Shown here: positions 6,122-12,846 of the stretch, piece by piece | How the letters are laid out: every line of letters begins with the position of its first letter | Position numbering within the stretch: the first letter of the stretch is position 1 | Assembly (NCBI GenBank): GCA_020433835.1 | Contig: JAGRBY010000090.1 | Coordinates: 1-16,960 of the forward strand | DNA from: Anaerolineae bacterium | GTDB taxonomy: Bacteria; Chloroflexota; Anaerolineae; 4572-78; J111 | DNA: 16,960 nt | Direction of reading: 5' to 3' | The notes under the pieces: generated by a model | Database searches by the model: none | Seen by the model: the letters and a program-made list of their open reading frames with translations, nothing else | Told to the model about the DNA's origin: nothing | Position numbers and translations under genes: made by a program

Positions 6122-8770
6122 TTGAAAGTTTATCTTATCTTTTCTATTATAATCGCATTTTTCTTACCTGCCTGCCAAACCACTCCCCCACTCCCGGCCA
6201 CACCAACCGAAATTACAGCACTCCCGACTGAAACCCCCAGTCCCTCACCAGAGCCATCAATTCAGCCAACTAGCCAGCCAACAAGCGAACCAACCATCGA
6301 GCCAACTAACCAACCAACCAGCCAACTCACTTTCCCGGCCGAACCCCTTCCTCTCGACGCCTATCCACGCCCGCCGGAGGATAACGGCCTGGGCATCCAC
6401 TGGAGCACCCATCTTTACGCTCAATCCGACGAGGCGACCGATTACTTCGTCAACGAGCTGGTCGAGATGAATATCAAATGGGTTAAGCTGCTTGTCGATG
6501 GGTTGACCAACCGTGATTATGACTCGACCGTCGATAAGCTGGTAGCGAACGATATGATGCCGATTATTCGTATCTATCAACAGTGTAATACTCCTTACGA
6601 CTCTGCTGAACTGGAAGCGATGGTGCGCCACTATGTGGCGAAGGGCGTCTATTATTACGATCTCTACAATGAACCTAACCAGCCCGGCGAATCCGGTGGT
6701 TGGTGCGAGGATGAAACGTCACAGCCCGATTATCTGGCTGAAATTTGGGCCGATGCCGCCCGTACGATTTATCAGGCCGGTGGTTATCCCGGATTACCCT
6801 CCTTTTTTGCACCCAATCAAAAGGAAGAAAACTGGCACAACGCTTTTTTCTACCAATTTTTTGAGGCGCTACGTGAGCAGGGTAATGAAGAAGTTCTCTA
6901 CTTTTCTTGGGCTTCGATTCACAATTATAATATCAATCACCCGTCAACATATCCCTACGATGAAGTCAACCAAACCGGCCGCTTGCTGACGCCGGAGGAA
7001 ATTGAGCGCTATGGGTTGAACCCGGCTCAAGCCCAGGAGATGAACCTTAACCGGGCCATAGCCGGTATTCTCAAGCATCGCCTTCTAACCGAAGATGATG
7101 CTGCACGCTTCAACCTTAGTAATTCCGAGATTGAAGAAATCAACCGTAAATTCACCGCCGGAGAGCTGATGGGCTTTAACCTGTACGATGACTCGACGGC
7201 GTTTTTACACTTTGTGGCCTATCGTAATCAGTTTTACGATTTGTTTGGCTTTGAAATACCGATGCTTTCGACCGAGGGCGGTGCAACGAACGGCTCGTCA
7301 GAAGATCCGCGCTATCCGCAGGTCGATGGGCAAACCGTGGCCGATTGGACGCTCTGGTCGGCGGATTACATGCTCGACGATGCGCCGGACTACTACTTTG
7401 CGACCTCAACCTGGCTGTTGGCCCAAGGTGCGCTCGATTACGAAGAGCCGGTTTGGGAAGGCAACGCCTGGTATCACGATCGTGACGGCGATCAAGAGCC
7501 GGTCGTCGCTGCTCTCAAAAATCGACCACGCAAAGACGAAGCCCGTATTCTCTGTACCCGCAGTGACGTCTGTCTGACCCAAAACCCAATCTCCCAATCT
7601 CCAATCTCCAATCTCCAGTCTCCAGTCTCCCTCTCCAACTACCCCCGGCCGCCCGCCGACAACGGTCGCGGCATCCACTGGTCGCCCACGAATCAACGTC
7701 TGTCTGAAGATGTGGTCGATTATTTTGTTGGAGAACTTACGGCGATGAATATCAAGTGGGTTAAATTTTTACAGGATGATCAACCCACCGTGACCGACCC
7801 CTATCTGATAGAGCAACTTGTGGCTCATGATATTGAGCCGGTGATGCGGGTTTACAAACCGTTCAATGATCCGTATCAGCACCTGCCCGAGCTTGTTGCC
7901 GAAGCAACGGCAATGGGCGTTGATTACTTTGAGCTGTATAACGAGCCGAATGTTGCCAGGCCGGCCGGTGGCTGGCAAGAGGGCGAAACAGTTCATGTCG
8001 AGCGTATCATCGGGCTGTGGATTATGGCCGCCGTCGATGTGCATGAGGCGGGTGGGCTGCCCGGTTTGCCGCCGCTAGCCGGAGGTGGTACGGTCGATGA
8101 TATGGTTTTCTTAGGTCAGTTTCTCGACGGGGTGCAAGCCAGAGGGCGCGAGGATTTGCTAATTGGCGCATGGATACCGGTTCATAATTACTTCCTCAAC
8201 CACCCCATCGATTATCCTACCGATCCGGTCAATGTCGATGACGTGCTGCTAACGGATGCTGAGATCGAAGCTCGAAAACTAACGCCGGAGCAGGTTGAGG
8301 CCATTAATAAGGCCCGTCGCACTGCTAAACTGCCCAGAGAGGAAGGTGGTTTTTGGGTTGGTAATACTATCGACAAAGACTCAAACGCCTTTCGCAAATT
8401 TGATGCGTATGCTGAAATTTTTGCGGATCGTTTTGGCTACTATATTCCGATAATTAGCACTGAAGGAGGAGCCACAGCCGGTGCCGAAGAGGATCCGCGC
8501 TATCCGCCGGTTCGCGAGGAAGATGTGACAACTCTGACACTGGATGCCTACCACTTTATGCTCGATGAAGCACCCGGCTACTTTTTTGCGCACACACCCT
8601 GGCTGCTGGCGAACAGCGCTGGTGAAGCCGGTGACGAGCGTTTTGAAAACGCCGCCTGGTACAAAGATCGAGAGGGAACTACGCTGCCGGTTGTCGAGGC
8701 GTTAAAGGATGATCCGCGTAAGAATGAGGTGCGACAATGGCAAGAGCCGTCGCTGCCGGTAGAGGATTGA
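6122..8770 (+). CDS. Lipoprotein with two tandem glycoside-hydrolase-like (TIM-barrel) domains
   Basis: Translation starts at TTG 6122, with GGAG (6110-6113) 8 nt upstream. An 18-residue lipoprotein signal ends in LPAC (Cys18), predicting a lipid-anchored, surface-facing protein. A Thr/Pro/Gln/Ser linker runs to about residue 75. Copy 1 (about 76-470) and copy 2 (about 503-870) are clearly homologous: YPRPPxDNGxGIHWS (81-95 and 507-521), MNIKWVK (116-122 and 542-548), LYNEPN (181-186 and 605-610), HNY-x3-NHP (267-275 and 688-696), STEGGAT (383-389 and 779-785) and EDPRYP (394-399 and 790-795). NEP (E184, E608) and STEGG (E385, E781) resemble the acid/base and nucleophile strands of clan GH-A hydrolases (GH5/GH39-like), so both copies keep a plausible catalytic pair. 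I cannot name the family or substrate. The interdomain linker is encoded by a heptanucleotide repeat. Confidence 0.72.
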   Translation: MKVYLIFSIIIAFFLPACQTTPPLPATPTEITALPTETPSPSPEPSIQPTSQPTSEPTIEPTNQPTSQLTFPAEPLPLDAYPRPPEDNGLGIHWSTHLYAQSDEATDYFVNELVEMNIKWVKLLVDGLTNRDYDSTVDKLVANDMMPIIRIYQQCNTPYDSAELEAMVRHYVAKGVYYYDLYNEPNQPGESGGWCEDETSQPDYLAEIWADAARTIYQAGGYPGLPSFFAPNQKEENWHNAFFYQFFEALREQGNEEVLYFSWASIHNYNINHPSTYPYDEVNQTGRLLTPEEIERYGLNPAQAQEMNLNRAIAGILKHRLLTEDDAARFNLSNSEIEEINRKFTAGELMGFNLYDDSTAFLHFVAYRNQFYDLFGFEIPMLSTEGGATNGSSEDPRYPQVDGQTVADWTLWSADYMLDDAPDYYFATSTWLLAQGALDYEEPVWEGNAWYHDRDGDQEPVVAALKNRPRKDEARILCTRSDVCLTQNPISQSPISNLQSPVSLSNYPRPPADNGRGIHWSPTNQRLSEDVVDYFVGELTAMNIKWVKFLQDDQPTVTDPYLIEQLVAHDIEPVMRVYKPFNDPYQHLPELVAEATAMGVDYFELYNEPNVARPAGGWQEGETVHVERIIGLWIMAAVDVHEAGGLPGLPPLAGGGTVDDMVFLGQFLDGVQARGREDLLIGAWIPVHNYFLNHPIDYPTDPVNVDDVLLTDAEIEARKLTPEQVEAINKARRTAKLPREEGGFWVGNTIDKDSNAFRKFDAYAEIFADRFGYYIPIISTEGGATAGAEEDPRYPPVREEDVTTLTLDAYHFMLDEAPGYFFAHTPWLLANSAGEAGDERFENAAWYKDREGTTLPVVEALKDDPRKNEVRQWQEPSLPVED
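6262..6331 (+). repeat. Low-complexity CCAACnnn-type repeats encoding the Thr/Pro/Gln linker
   Basis: Degenerate repeats around CCAACCAG/CCAACTAG code for a QPTSQPTSEPT-like spacer between the lipid anchor and the first barrel. Chloroflexota surface proteins often have such linkers. The repeat is imperfect and probably expands or contracts by slippage. Confidence 0.6.
7585..7630 (+). repeat. Heptanucleotide tandem repeat (CCAATCT/CCAGTCT) inside the coding sequence
   Basis: Two 8-nt CCCAATCT units are followed by two CCAATCT and two CCAGTCT 7-nt units. Because 7 is not a multiple of 3, the reading phase rotates and the repeat encodes NPISQSPISNLQSPVS, the linker between the two barrels. Loss or gain of a single unit would frameshift the second barrel. 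Confidence 0.8.
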
Positions 8771-8774
8771 CGAA

Positions 8775-9323
8775 TTATTTTCCCATTTTTACCGGCACAC
8801 GCACAATATTGCCTTCTTCATCTTCACGAACGGTGTAAAGATCTTCCGGACGGGTAACACGGTCAATAAAAAGAACGCCGTCGAGATGGTCAATCTCGTG
8901 GTGAACCAGTACCGCATCAAACCCTTCAAAAACGCGATCAAAGGGCTGACCGTACTCATCCAGTCCTTTGACTCGGAGATAGTGCGGGCGCTCTGTCTCG
9001 GCAAATAGGCCGGGAAAGCTCAAGCAGCCATCGAAATCGCGCTCTTCTCGGCTTGACTCAACAATTTCCGGGTTGATGAGCGCAATAGGCGGATCAGGTG
9101 TACCCTCACCCTCGGCATTGCCGTTGAGCCGGATAACGACAATGCGGCTGTGAACATTGATCTGCGGCGCAGCCAAACCGATGCCGTTATCACAGTGGAT
9201 AAGCGTATCTTTTAGATCACGGATAATTTTTTTTACACGCCGGTTCATCACGCGAACCGGCTCACTTTTTGTGCGCAAAGCGGCTTGGTTTTCGCTATAC
9301 AGAACGATGGGTTTGACCGCCAT
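8775..9323 (-). CDS. def: Peptide deformylase
   Basis: This metalloenzyme removes the formyl group from the N-terminal Met of nascent proteins. The 182-aa product has all three family motifs: GIGLAAPQ (47-54), DGCLSFPG (98-105, metal ligand Cys100) and HHEIDHLDG (141-149, ligands His142 and His146, catalytic Glu143). Motif 2 starts with Asp98 where most deformylases have Glu (EGCLS). The C-terminal tail of about 30 residues is short and charged. It is second in a minus-strand unit, 24 nt after the SerA-fusion stop, with GAGG (9336-9339) 12 nt before the ATG. It converges on the lipoprotein gene with only 4 nt between stops, so no separate terminator fits there. Fmt, its usual neighbour, is absent here. 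Confidence 0.96.
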   Translation of the reverse strand: MAVKPIVLYSENQAALRTKSEPVRVMNRRVKKIIRDLKDTLIHCDNGIGLAAPQINVHSRIVVIRLNGNAEGEGTPDPPIALINPEIVESSREERDFDGCLSFPGLFAETERPHYLRVKGLDEYGQPFDRVFEGFDAVLVHHEIDHLDGVLFIDRVTRPEDLYTVREDEEGNIVRVPVKMGK

Positions 9324-9347
9324 AATATCTTAAAACCTCAATTGATT

Positions 9348-11099
9348 TTACTCATCCATTAAATAAACCGACTCGGCGTAATATCTGGCCTGGCTGTTGC
9401 CTAATTTTTCGATGACGAAGTGGCGAAGCCATTTGTTTTTCTCCAATAACCCCTCGTCCGATTTGAGATATTCCAAAGCAAGATTAACGCGCAGCACGCG
9501 TCCGGAAACGATGAAGCGCGTAATGCCTGCCGGCAAAAAGTGTCCGGCTTGGACAATCTGAAAAACTTGCTCGATAGTGTACTTGCCAAAAACAACCAGT
9601 GCGGCCATATCAGGATACTCATCGCGTAGATTATCAAAGTTGTCTTCTAGCGTGCGGGTAACATAACTGGCTTCAATATACGTTTCAGTTAATTGATTTA
9701 ACGCCTCAAGCTTATTGACTCCCGGCGCGGCTTCGACCAAATAAATTTTGTCTTCGGTAGTGCGCAAAAAACACAGGCCACCGTACTCAACCATTTCATT
9801 GTGAACCCGCTGCTGATCCGTTTCTCGCAGCGCGATGGTCGGAACAGCGTTGAGAATATCCAAGAGTTGCGGTAGTTCGATTTGTCGAATGACATGATAC
9901 CAGCTTTGTAAATCAAGTCCAGTTTCAGGGGTAGCCAACTGCACTAATAGATGCGGTACGTTCATCGCCTTCAAGGACGTGACCCGAGTGGCCCCATCGA
10001 GCACGATATAATGATCATTGGCCTCAATGACCACCGGAGGGTTGGCCAGAATGCCGTCCTCTTTCAGGCGATCGACCAGTCGTTCAACGCGTTTTGGGTC
10101 GGTGTTTTCATGGGGGATAACTTTTTCGGTAGGTACAATGCGAAGCGAAAGAGGGTTGTCAACCGGCATATCATGGATAACGTCGATAATTTGCTGCGCG
10201 ACAGTAATAGCAGCCAAATTTTGAGCATCCTCAGTACTGGCAGCTACGTGAGGCGTGGCGATAACCCGTTCATGCTGGGCCAATTGACTGTCGATGGCCG
10301 GCTCTTGGCGAAACACATCGAGAGCCGCGCCGGCAATTAAGCCACGATCCAGGGCATCGAGCAGATCAGCTTCGTTGATAACGGTGCCTCTGGCTGTATT
10401 GAGAAGATAAGCGGATGGTTTCATCAGGGCAAGCTGCTGGGCGGTAATAAGATTTTCGGTTTCCGGTTTGGCCGGTACGTGCAGAGAAACAAAATCAGAC
10501 AGCCGGAGTAAGTCATTTAGATCGACAGCCTCTACTTTTGCCGCCAAGTTGAGTTCGGGCGTGGGACGGCGCTGGTTGACCAACACTTTCATACCGAATG
10601 CCTGCGCCCGGATCGCTACCTCACGACCAATGCGCCCAAAGCCAATAATACCCAGGGTTTTGCCAAATAGCCCGGTACCTATCAGGTTACTCTTTTCCCA
10701 GCGGCCTTCCTTTAAACTCATATCAGCTTCGGGTAGACGCCGTGCCAATGCGAGCATCATGGCCATGGTGTGCTCGGCTACTGCGCGGGTATTGGCATCG
10801 GGGCAATTAACCACCTGAATACCACGTTTCTGAGCCGCATCGACATCGATATTGTCGAGACCGGCGCCGGCCCGGCCAATTACTTTCAAATTGTAAGCCC
10901 GCTCAATAGCATTGGCTCGGATTTTTGTAGCGCTTCGCACTACCACCGCTTCATAGTTACCGATGATCTTCAAAAGTTCGTTGGGGCTTAAACCCGTTTT
11001 GATATCGACATCGGCGTGTTCGCGAAGCAATTGAATCCCTGATTCGGCAATACGGTCGCAAATGAGCACGCGAGGGCGTCGTCGGCTGTTATCATCCAT
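9348..11099 (-). CDS. serA: D-3-phosphoglycerate dehydrogenase fused to a ParB-like/free-serine-kinase (SbnI/SerK-like) domain
   Basis: Residues 1 to about 316 form a complete PGDH core that oxidises 3-phosphoglycerate to 3-phosphohydroxypyruvate with NAD: GRAGAGLDNID (75-85), NAD loop G-x2-GFGRIG (150-158), Arg237 in NTARG, Glu266 and His284 (catalytic Arg/Glu/His set). The ASB and ACT domains of long SerA proteins are absent. Residues about 318-583 instead resemble the ParB/Srx-fold free serine kinases SbnI (staphyloferrin B) and archaeal SerK: IPHEN (328-332, Glu331 at the likely catalytic Glu), LKEDGILANPPVVIE (345-359), the ParB-type LDGATR (367-372) and a C-terminal subdomain ending RYYAESVYLMDE (572-583). 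This half could make O-phosphoserine from serine, run in reverse, or sense serine. AAGGAA (11105-11110) is 5 nt before the ATG. The gene heads an operon with def. SerA call is secure; the C-terminal assignment is from remembered motifs. Confidence 0.9.
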   Translation of the reverse strand: MDDNSRRRPRVLICDRIAESGIQLLREHADVDIKTGLSPNELLKIIGNYEAVVVRSATKIRANAIERAYNLKVIGRAGAGLDNIDVDAAQKRGIQVVNCPDANTRAVAEHTMAMMLALARRLPEADMSLKEGRWEKSNLIGTGLFGKTLGIIGFGRIGREVAIRAQAFGMKVLVNQRRPTPELNLAAKVEAVDLNDLLRLSDFVSLHVPAKPETENLITAQQLALMKPSAYLLNTARGTVINEADLLDALDRGLIAGAALDVFRQEPAIDSQLAQHERVIATPHVAASTEDAQNLAAITVAQQIIDVIHDMPVDNPLSLRIVPTEKVIPHENTDPKRVERLVDRLKEDGILANPPVVIEANDHYIVLDGATRVTSLKAMNVPHLLVQLATPETGLDLQSWYHVIRQIELPQLLDILNAVPTIALRETDQQRVHNEMVEYGGLCFLRTTEDKIYLVEAAPGVNKLEALNQLTETYIEASYVTRTLEDNFDNLRDEYPDMAALVVFGKYTIEQVFQIVQAGHFLPAGITRFIVSGRVLRVNLALEYLKSDEGLLEKNKWLRHFVIEKLGNSQARYYAESVYLMDE

Positions 11100-11154
11100 G
11101 GCTGTTCCTTTCTTAGACTAATTTTGTGGTTTTACACTACGTTTCATAATGTGA

Positions 11155-11184
11155 ATTGTAGTTCCAAAATATACCGTTTGTCAA
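11155..11184 (-). promoter_or_regulatory. Strong sigma70-type promoter for the serA-fusion/def operon
   Basis: On the minus strand a perfect TTGACA (11179-11184), 18-nt spacer and TACAAT (11155-11160, 5/6) predict a start near 11148 and a leader of about 48 nt. It begins about 20 bp from the nearest flanking repeat of the MITE-like element. Confidence 0.7.
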
Positions 11185-11205
11185 TTTTTATGCACGCAAC
11201 AGGCT

Positions 11206-11429
11206 ATTCGTTTTTTTGCTAACGGACACATTACGAATTTCACCATATCGGCGGGCGTTCATCAGCCATTGCCCGTTTTTTTGAACCACTGATGCACTGA
11301 TCTTTTATGAATTCACTGAAATACATCTAATTTTCAGTGAATTCAGGCCCATCAGTGTTTCAGTGGTTCGCCTGTCGCGTACCGGATTTGGTCAAAATAC
11401 AAAGGTGTCCGTTAGCAAGATTCGTTTTT
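11206..11429. mobile_element. MITE-like nested inverted-repeat element with flanking direct repeats
   Basis: Terminal inverted repeats TTGCTAACGGACAC (11216-11229 and 11405-11418, 14/14) bound about 203 bp with no transposase. Further inverted pairs nest inside: GAACCACTGA (11283-11292 with 11360-11369), CACTGAT (11295-11301 with 11351-11357) and TGAATTCACTGAAA (11308-11321 with 11332-11345), closing on a 10-nt loop. The element is flanked by ATTCGTTTTT on both sides (11206-11215 and 11420-11429), consistent with a target duplication of about 10 bp. The T-rich sequence and a one-base offset on the right make the duplication less certain than the inverted repeats. Confidence 0.6.
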
Positions 11430-11599
11430 GAAAAGCACATAGATGGATTTTATAGACGTTTTATTTTTAGGCGGGCTAAGAAAGAATGTAAATTCTTCAA
11501 AAAAAGAACTGAGGTAAATAATAGGGTTGTTCTGTAGACAATTGGAACTTTTGATAAGGGCTGCTTAGATGTTAGAGGAAGATTGGGAGATTAATTTGT

Positions 11600-11623
11600 T
11601 ATTTGTCATCAAAGTGACAAATA
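11600..11623 (-). terminator. Short hairpin downstream of the membrane-protein gene
   Basis: TATTTGTCA (11600-11608) and TGACAAATA (11615-11623) form a perfect 9-bp stem with a 6-nt loop, 64 nt beyond the stop of the gene at 11688. It is A/T-rich and has no clear U-tract, so it could be a weak terminator or a dyad-type binding site. Confidence 0.35.
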
Positions 11624-11687
11624 GCTAACGAATTGACCAACGGTTACTTGTTCAACCTGTAACCCATACGTTCACGCTTGTCAAACG

Positions 11688-12767
11688 CTAATTTAGATTA
11701 CACACACGGGGTAAACCAATCACGCGATCGGCGGTTACTTCACTGATAATATTGTCGCAACCACCTTGACCAATACCGGCAGACCAAACGATGCACTGCA
11801 TCCCTTGAATTTGGGCTACACGGAAGACATTGGCCTGAATGGGAATGAAGGGTTTTTCGCTGGCGGTAGGCGGGTAGCTCCAATTTTCTGTATTGGTGCT
11901 GTCTAAGCCACGCAGTGTATTTAGGCAGTAAAATTCGTCATCAGCCAAATCAACTTGCTCAAATTCAAAAACAACCGCCCCATCCAGCCAAACTAATCCA
12001 TCCCGTGGCCCGACAATTTTGAGGGCCGACCGCAGATTAACCGTTGCAGTTGGCGTGGGCGTTATGGTTTCGGTTACCGTTGTGTCGACAGACACCGTCA
12101 GCGGGGTATCGGTCGGTACAGGGAGGGGGGTAATGGTGAAGGTAGGCAGCGGCGTAGCGGTATCAGGCACAATAAGCTGAACAGATACGGGGGTGGTCGT
12201 TACAGTAAAGGTTGCTGTGGGGTTTTGGGTAATATCTTGCGGTTGCTGTATCGAATTTCCCCGATAGAAGATAAATACAGCTAACGGAGTGCAGATTAAC
12301 ACAGCGGCTACGCCTACAATTAATCGATTTCTAAGGTTATGGGCTGGCGGTGGAAGCCAGGCTTGAAGATCGCGAGGGATGTTTCGGCCTCGTTTGACGC
12401 GATACCGCAAGCTGCGGAGGGCGGCGTCGGCATCCTGATGATCATACCGGTCGGCCTTCTTATAGAGTTTTATAGCTTTATCGTAGTCACCGGCTAACTC
12501 GGCTTCAAATGCCTCGCGGTAGAAGCGATGGGCAAAGGTTTCCGAGCTTTCCTCTTCTTCAGCAATCAGTTGGCTTTCGAGCGCCTCAATTCTGTGCCGA
12601 ATTTGATTGGTCTGATTGATCGATAACTCAGGCACCGAAGCCGATGCTTCTATGTAGGTTAGCTCTCGGTCTCGTAAGTTTGCCAGGGCGTTATACAATG
12701 ACTGAAGTTCAGCTTGCTTTCTGATTCGCTGTTCGCGTGAAAGCGAGTCGCCAATAGGGTGTGACAT
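11688..12767 (-). CDS. One-pass membrane protein: coiled-coil/TPR-like cytoplasmic part, Thr/Pro stalk, C-terminal beta-type domain
   Basis: I recognise no named family. From the ATG at 12767 (359 aa): a helical N-terminal region with likely coiled coil (about 8-75), a TPR-like segment (FEAELAGDYDKAIKLYKKA, 87-105), a basic stretch, one membrane segment (about 149-168), a Thr/Pro-rich stalk (about 180-245) and a C-terminal domain of about 110 residues starting at LRSALKIVGPRDGLVW. That domain has four Cys (281, 325, 337, 356) and looks Ig/fibronectin-like. The orientation puts the TPR-like part inside and the stalk outside. The frame also stays open to a TTG at 12797, adding ten residues; I prefer the ATG, although neither has a strong ribosome site. 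It lies 79 nt after sbcC on the same strand and is probably co-transcribed. Role unknown; anchoring or scaffolding would be a guess. Confidence 0.75.
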   Translation of the reverse strand: MSHPIGDSLSREQRIRKQAELQSLYNALANLRDRELTYIEASASVPELSINQTNQIRHRIEALESQLIAEEEESSETFAHRFYREAFEAELAGDYDKAIKLYKKADRYDHQDADAALRSLRYRVKRGRNIPRDLQAWLPPPAHNLRNRLIVGVAAVLICTPLAVFIFYRGNSIQQPQDITQNPTATFTVTTTPVSVQLIVPDTATPLPTFTITPLPVPTDTPLTVSVDTTVTETITPTPTATVNLRSALKIVGPRDGLVWLDGAVVFEFEQVDLADDEFYCLNTLRGLDSTNTENWSYPPTASEKPFIPIQANVFRVAQIQGMQCIVWSAGIGQGGCDNIISEVTADRVIGLPRVCNLN

Positions 12768-12846
12768 ACAATCTTTCTCTTTAATAAAAGTTTCCAACGC
12801 ATAATAAGGCGTTGTGTGTGCGATAGCAAGTTCATCGCCTCAAGGG

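Larger units (their letters stand above)
11100..11687. other. Gene-free 588-bp region between serA fusion and the membrane-protein gene
   Basis: Holds the serA promoter (11155-11184), the nested inverted-repeat element (11206-11429) and a short hairpin (11600-11623). A 66-codon open frame at 11337-11537 starts inside the inverted repeat, has no convincing ribosome site and no recognisable domain, so I do not call it a gene. The A/T-rich stretch 11430-11599 shows nothing I can identify. Confidence 0.8.

Noticed and set aside
9348..10150. Idea that the ParB-like half is a separate DNA-segregation ParB gene joined by a missed stop
   Set aside because: The frame is continuous, there is no internal ribosome site at the junction, no ParB helix-turn-helix domain follows, and the C-terminal part looks like the serine-kinase type rather than chromosomal ParB.
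11337..11537. 66-codon plus-strand open frame in the gap upstream of serA
   Set aside because: It starts inside the right arm of the inverted repeat, has no good ribosome site and its low-complexity Phe/Lys/Arg-rich sequence shows no domain.
12768..12797. TTG start adding ten residues to the membrane protein after sbcC
   Set aside because: The ATG at 12767 is preferred because it is a standard start codon and the extra residues add no recognisable signal, but the TTG cannot be fully excluded.
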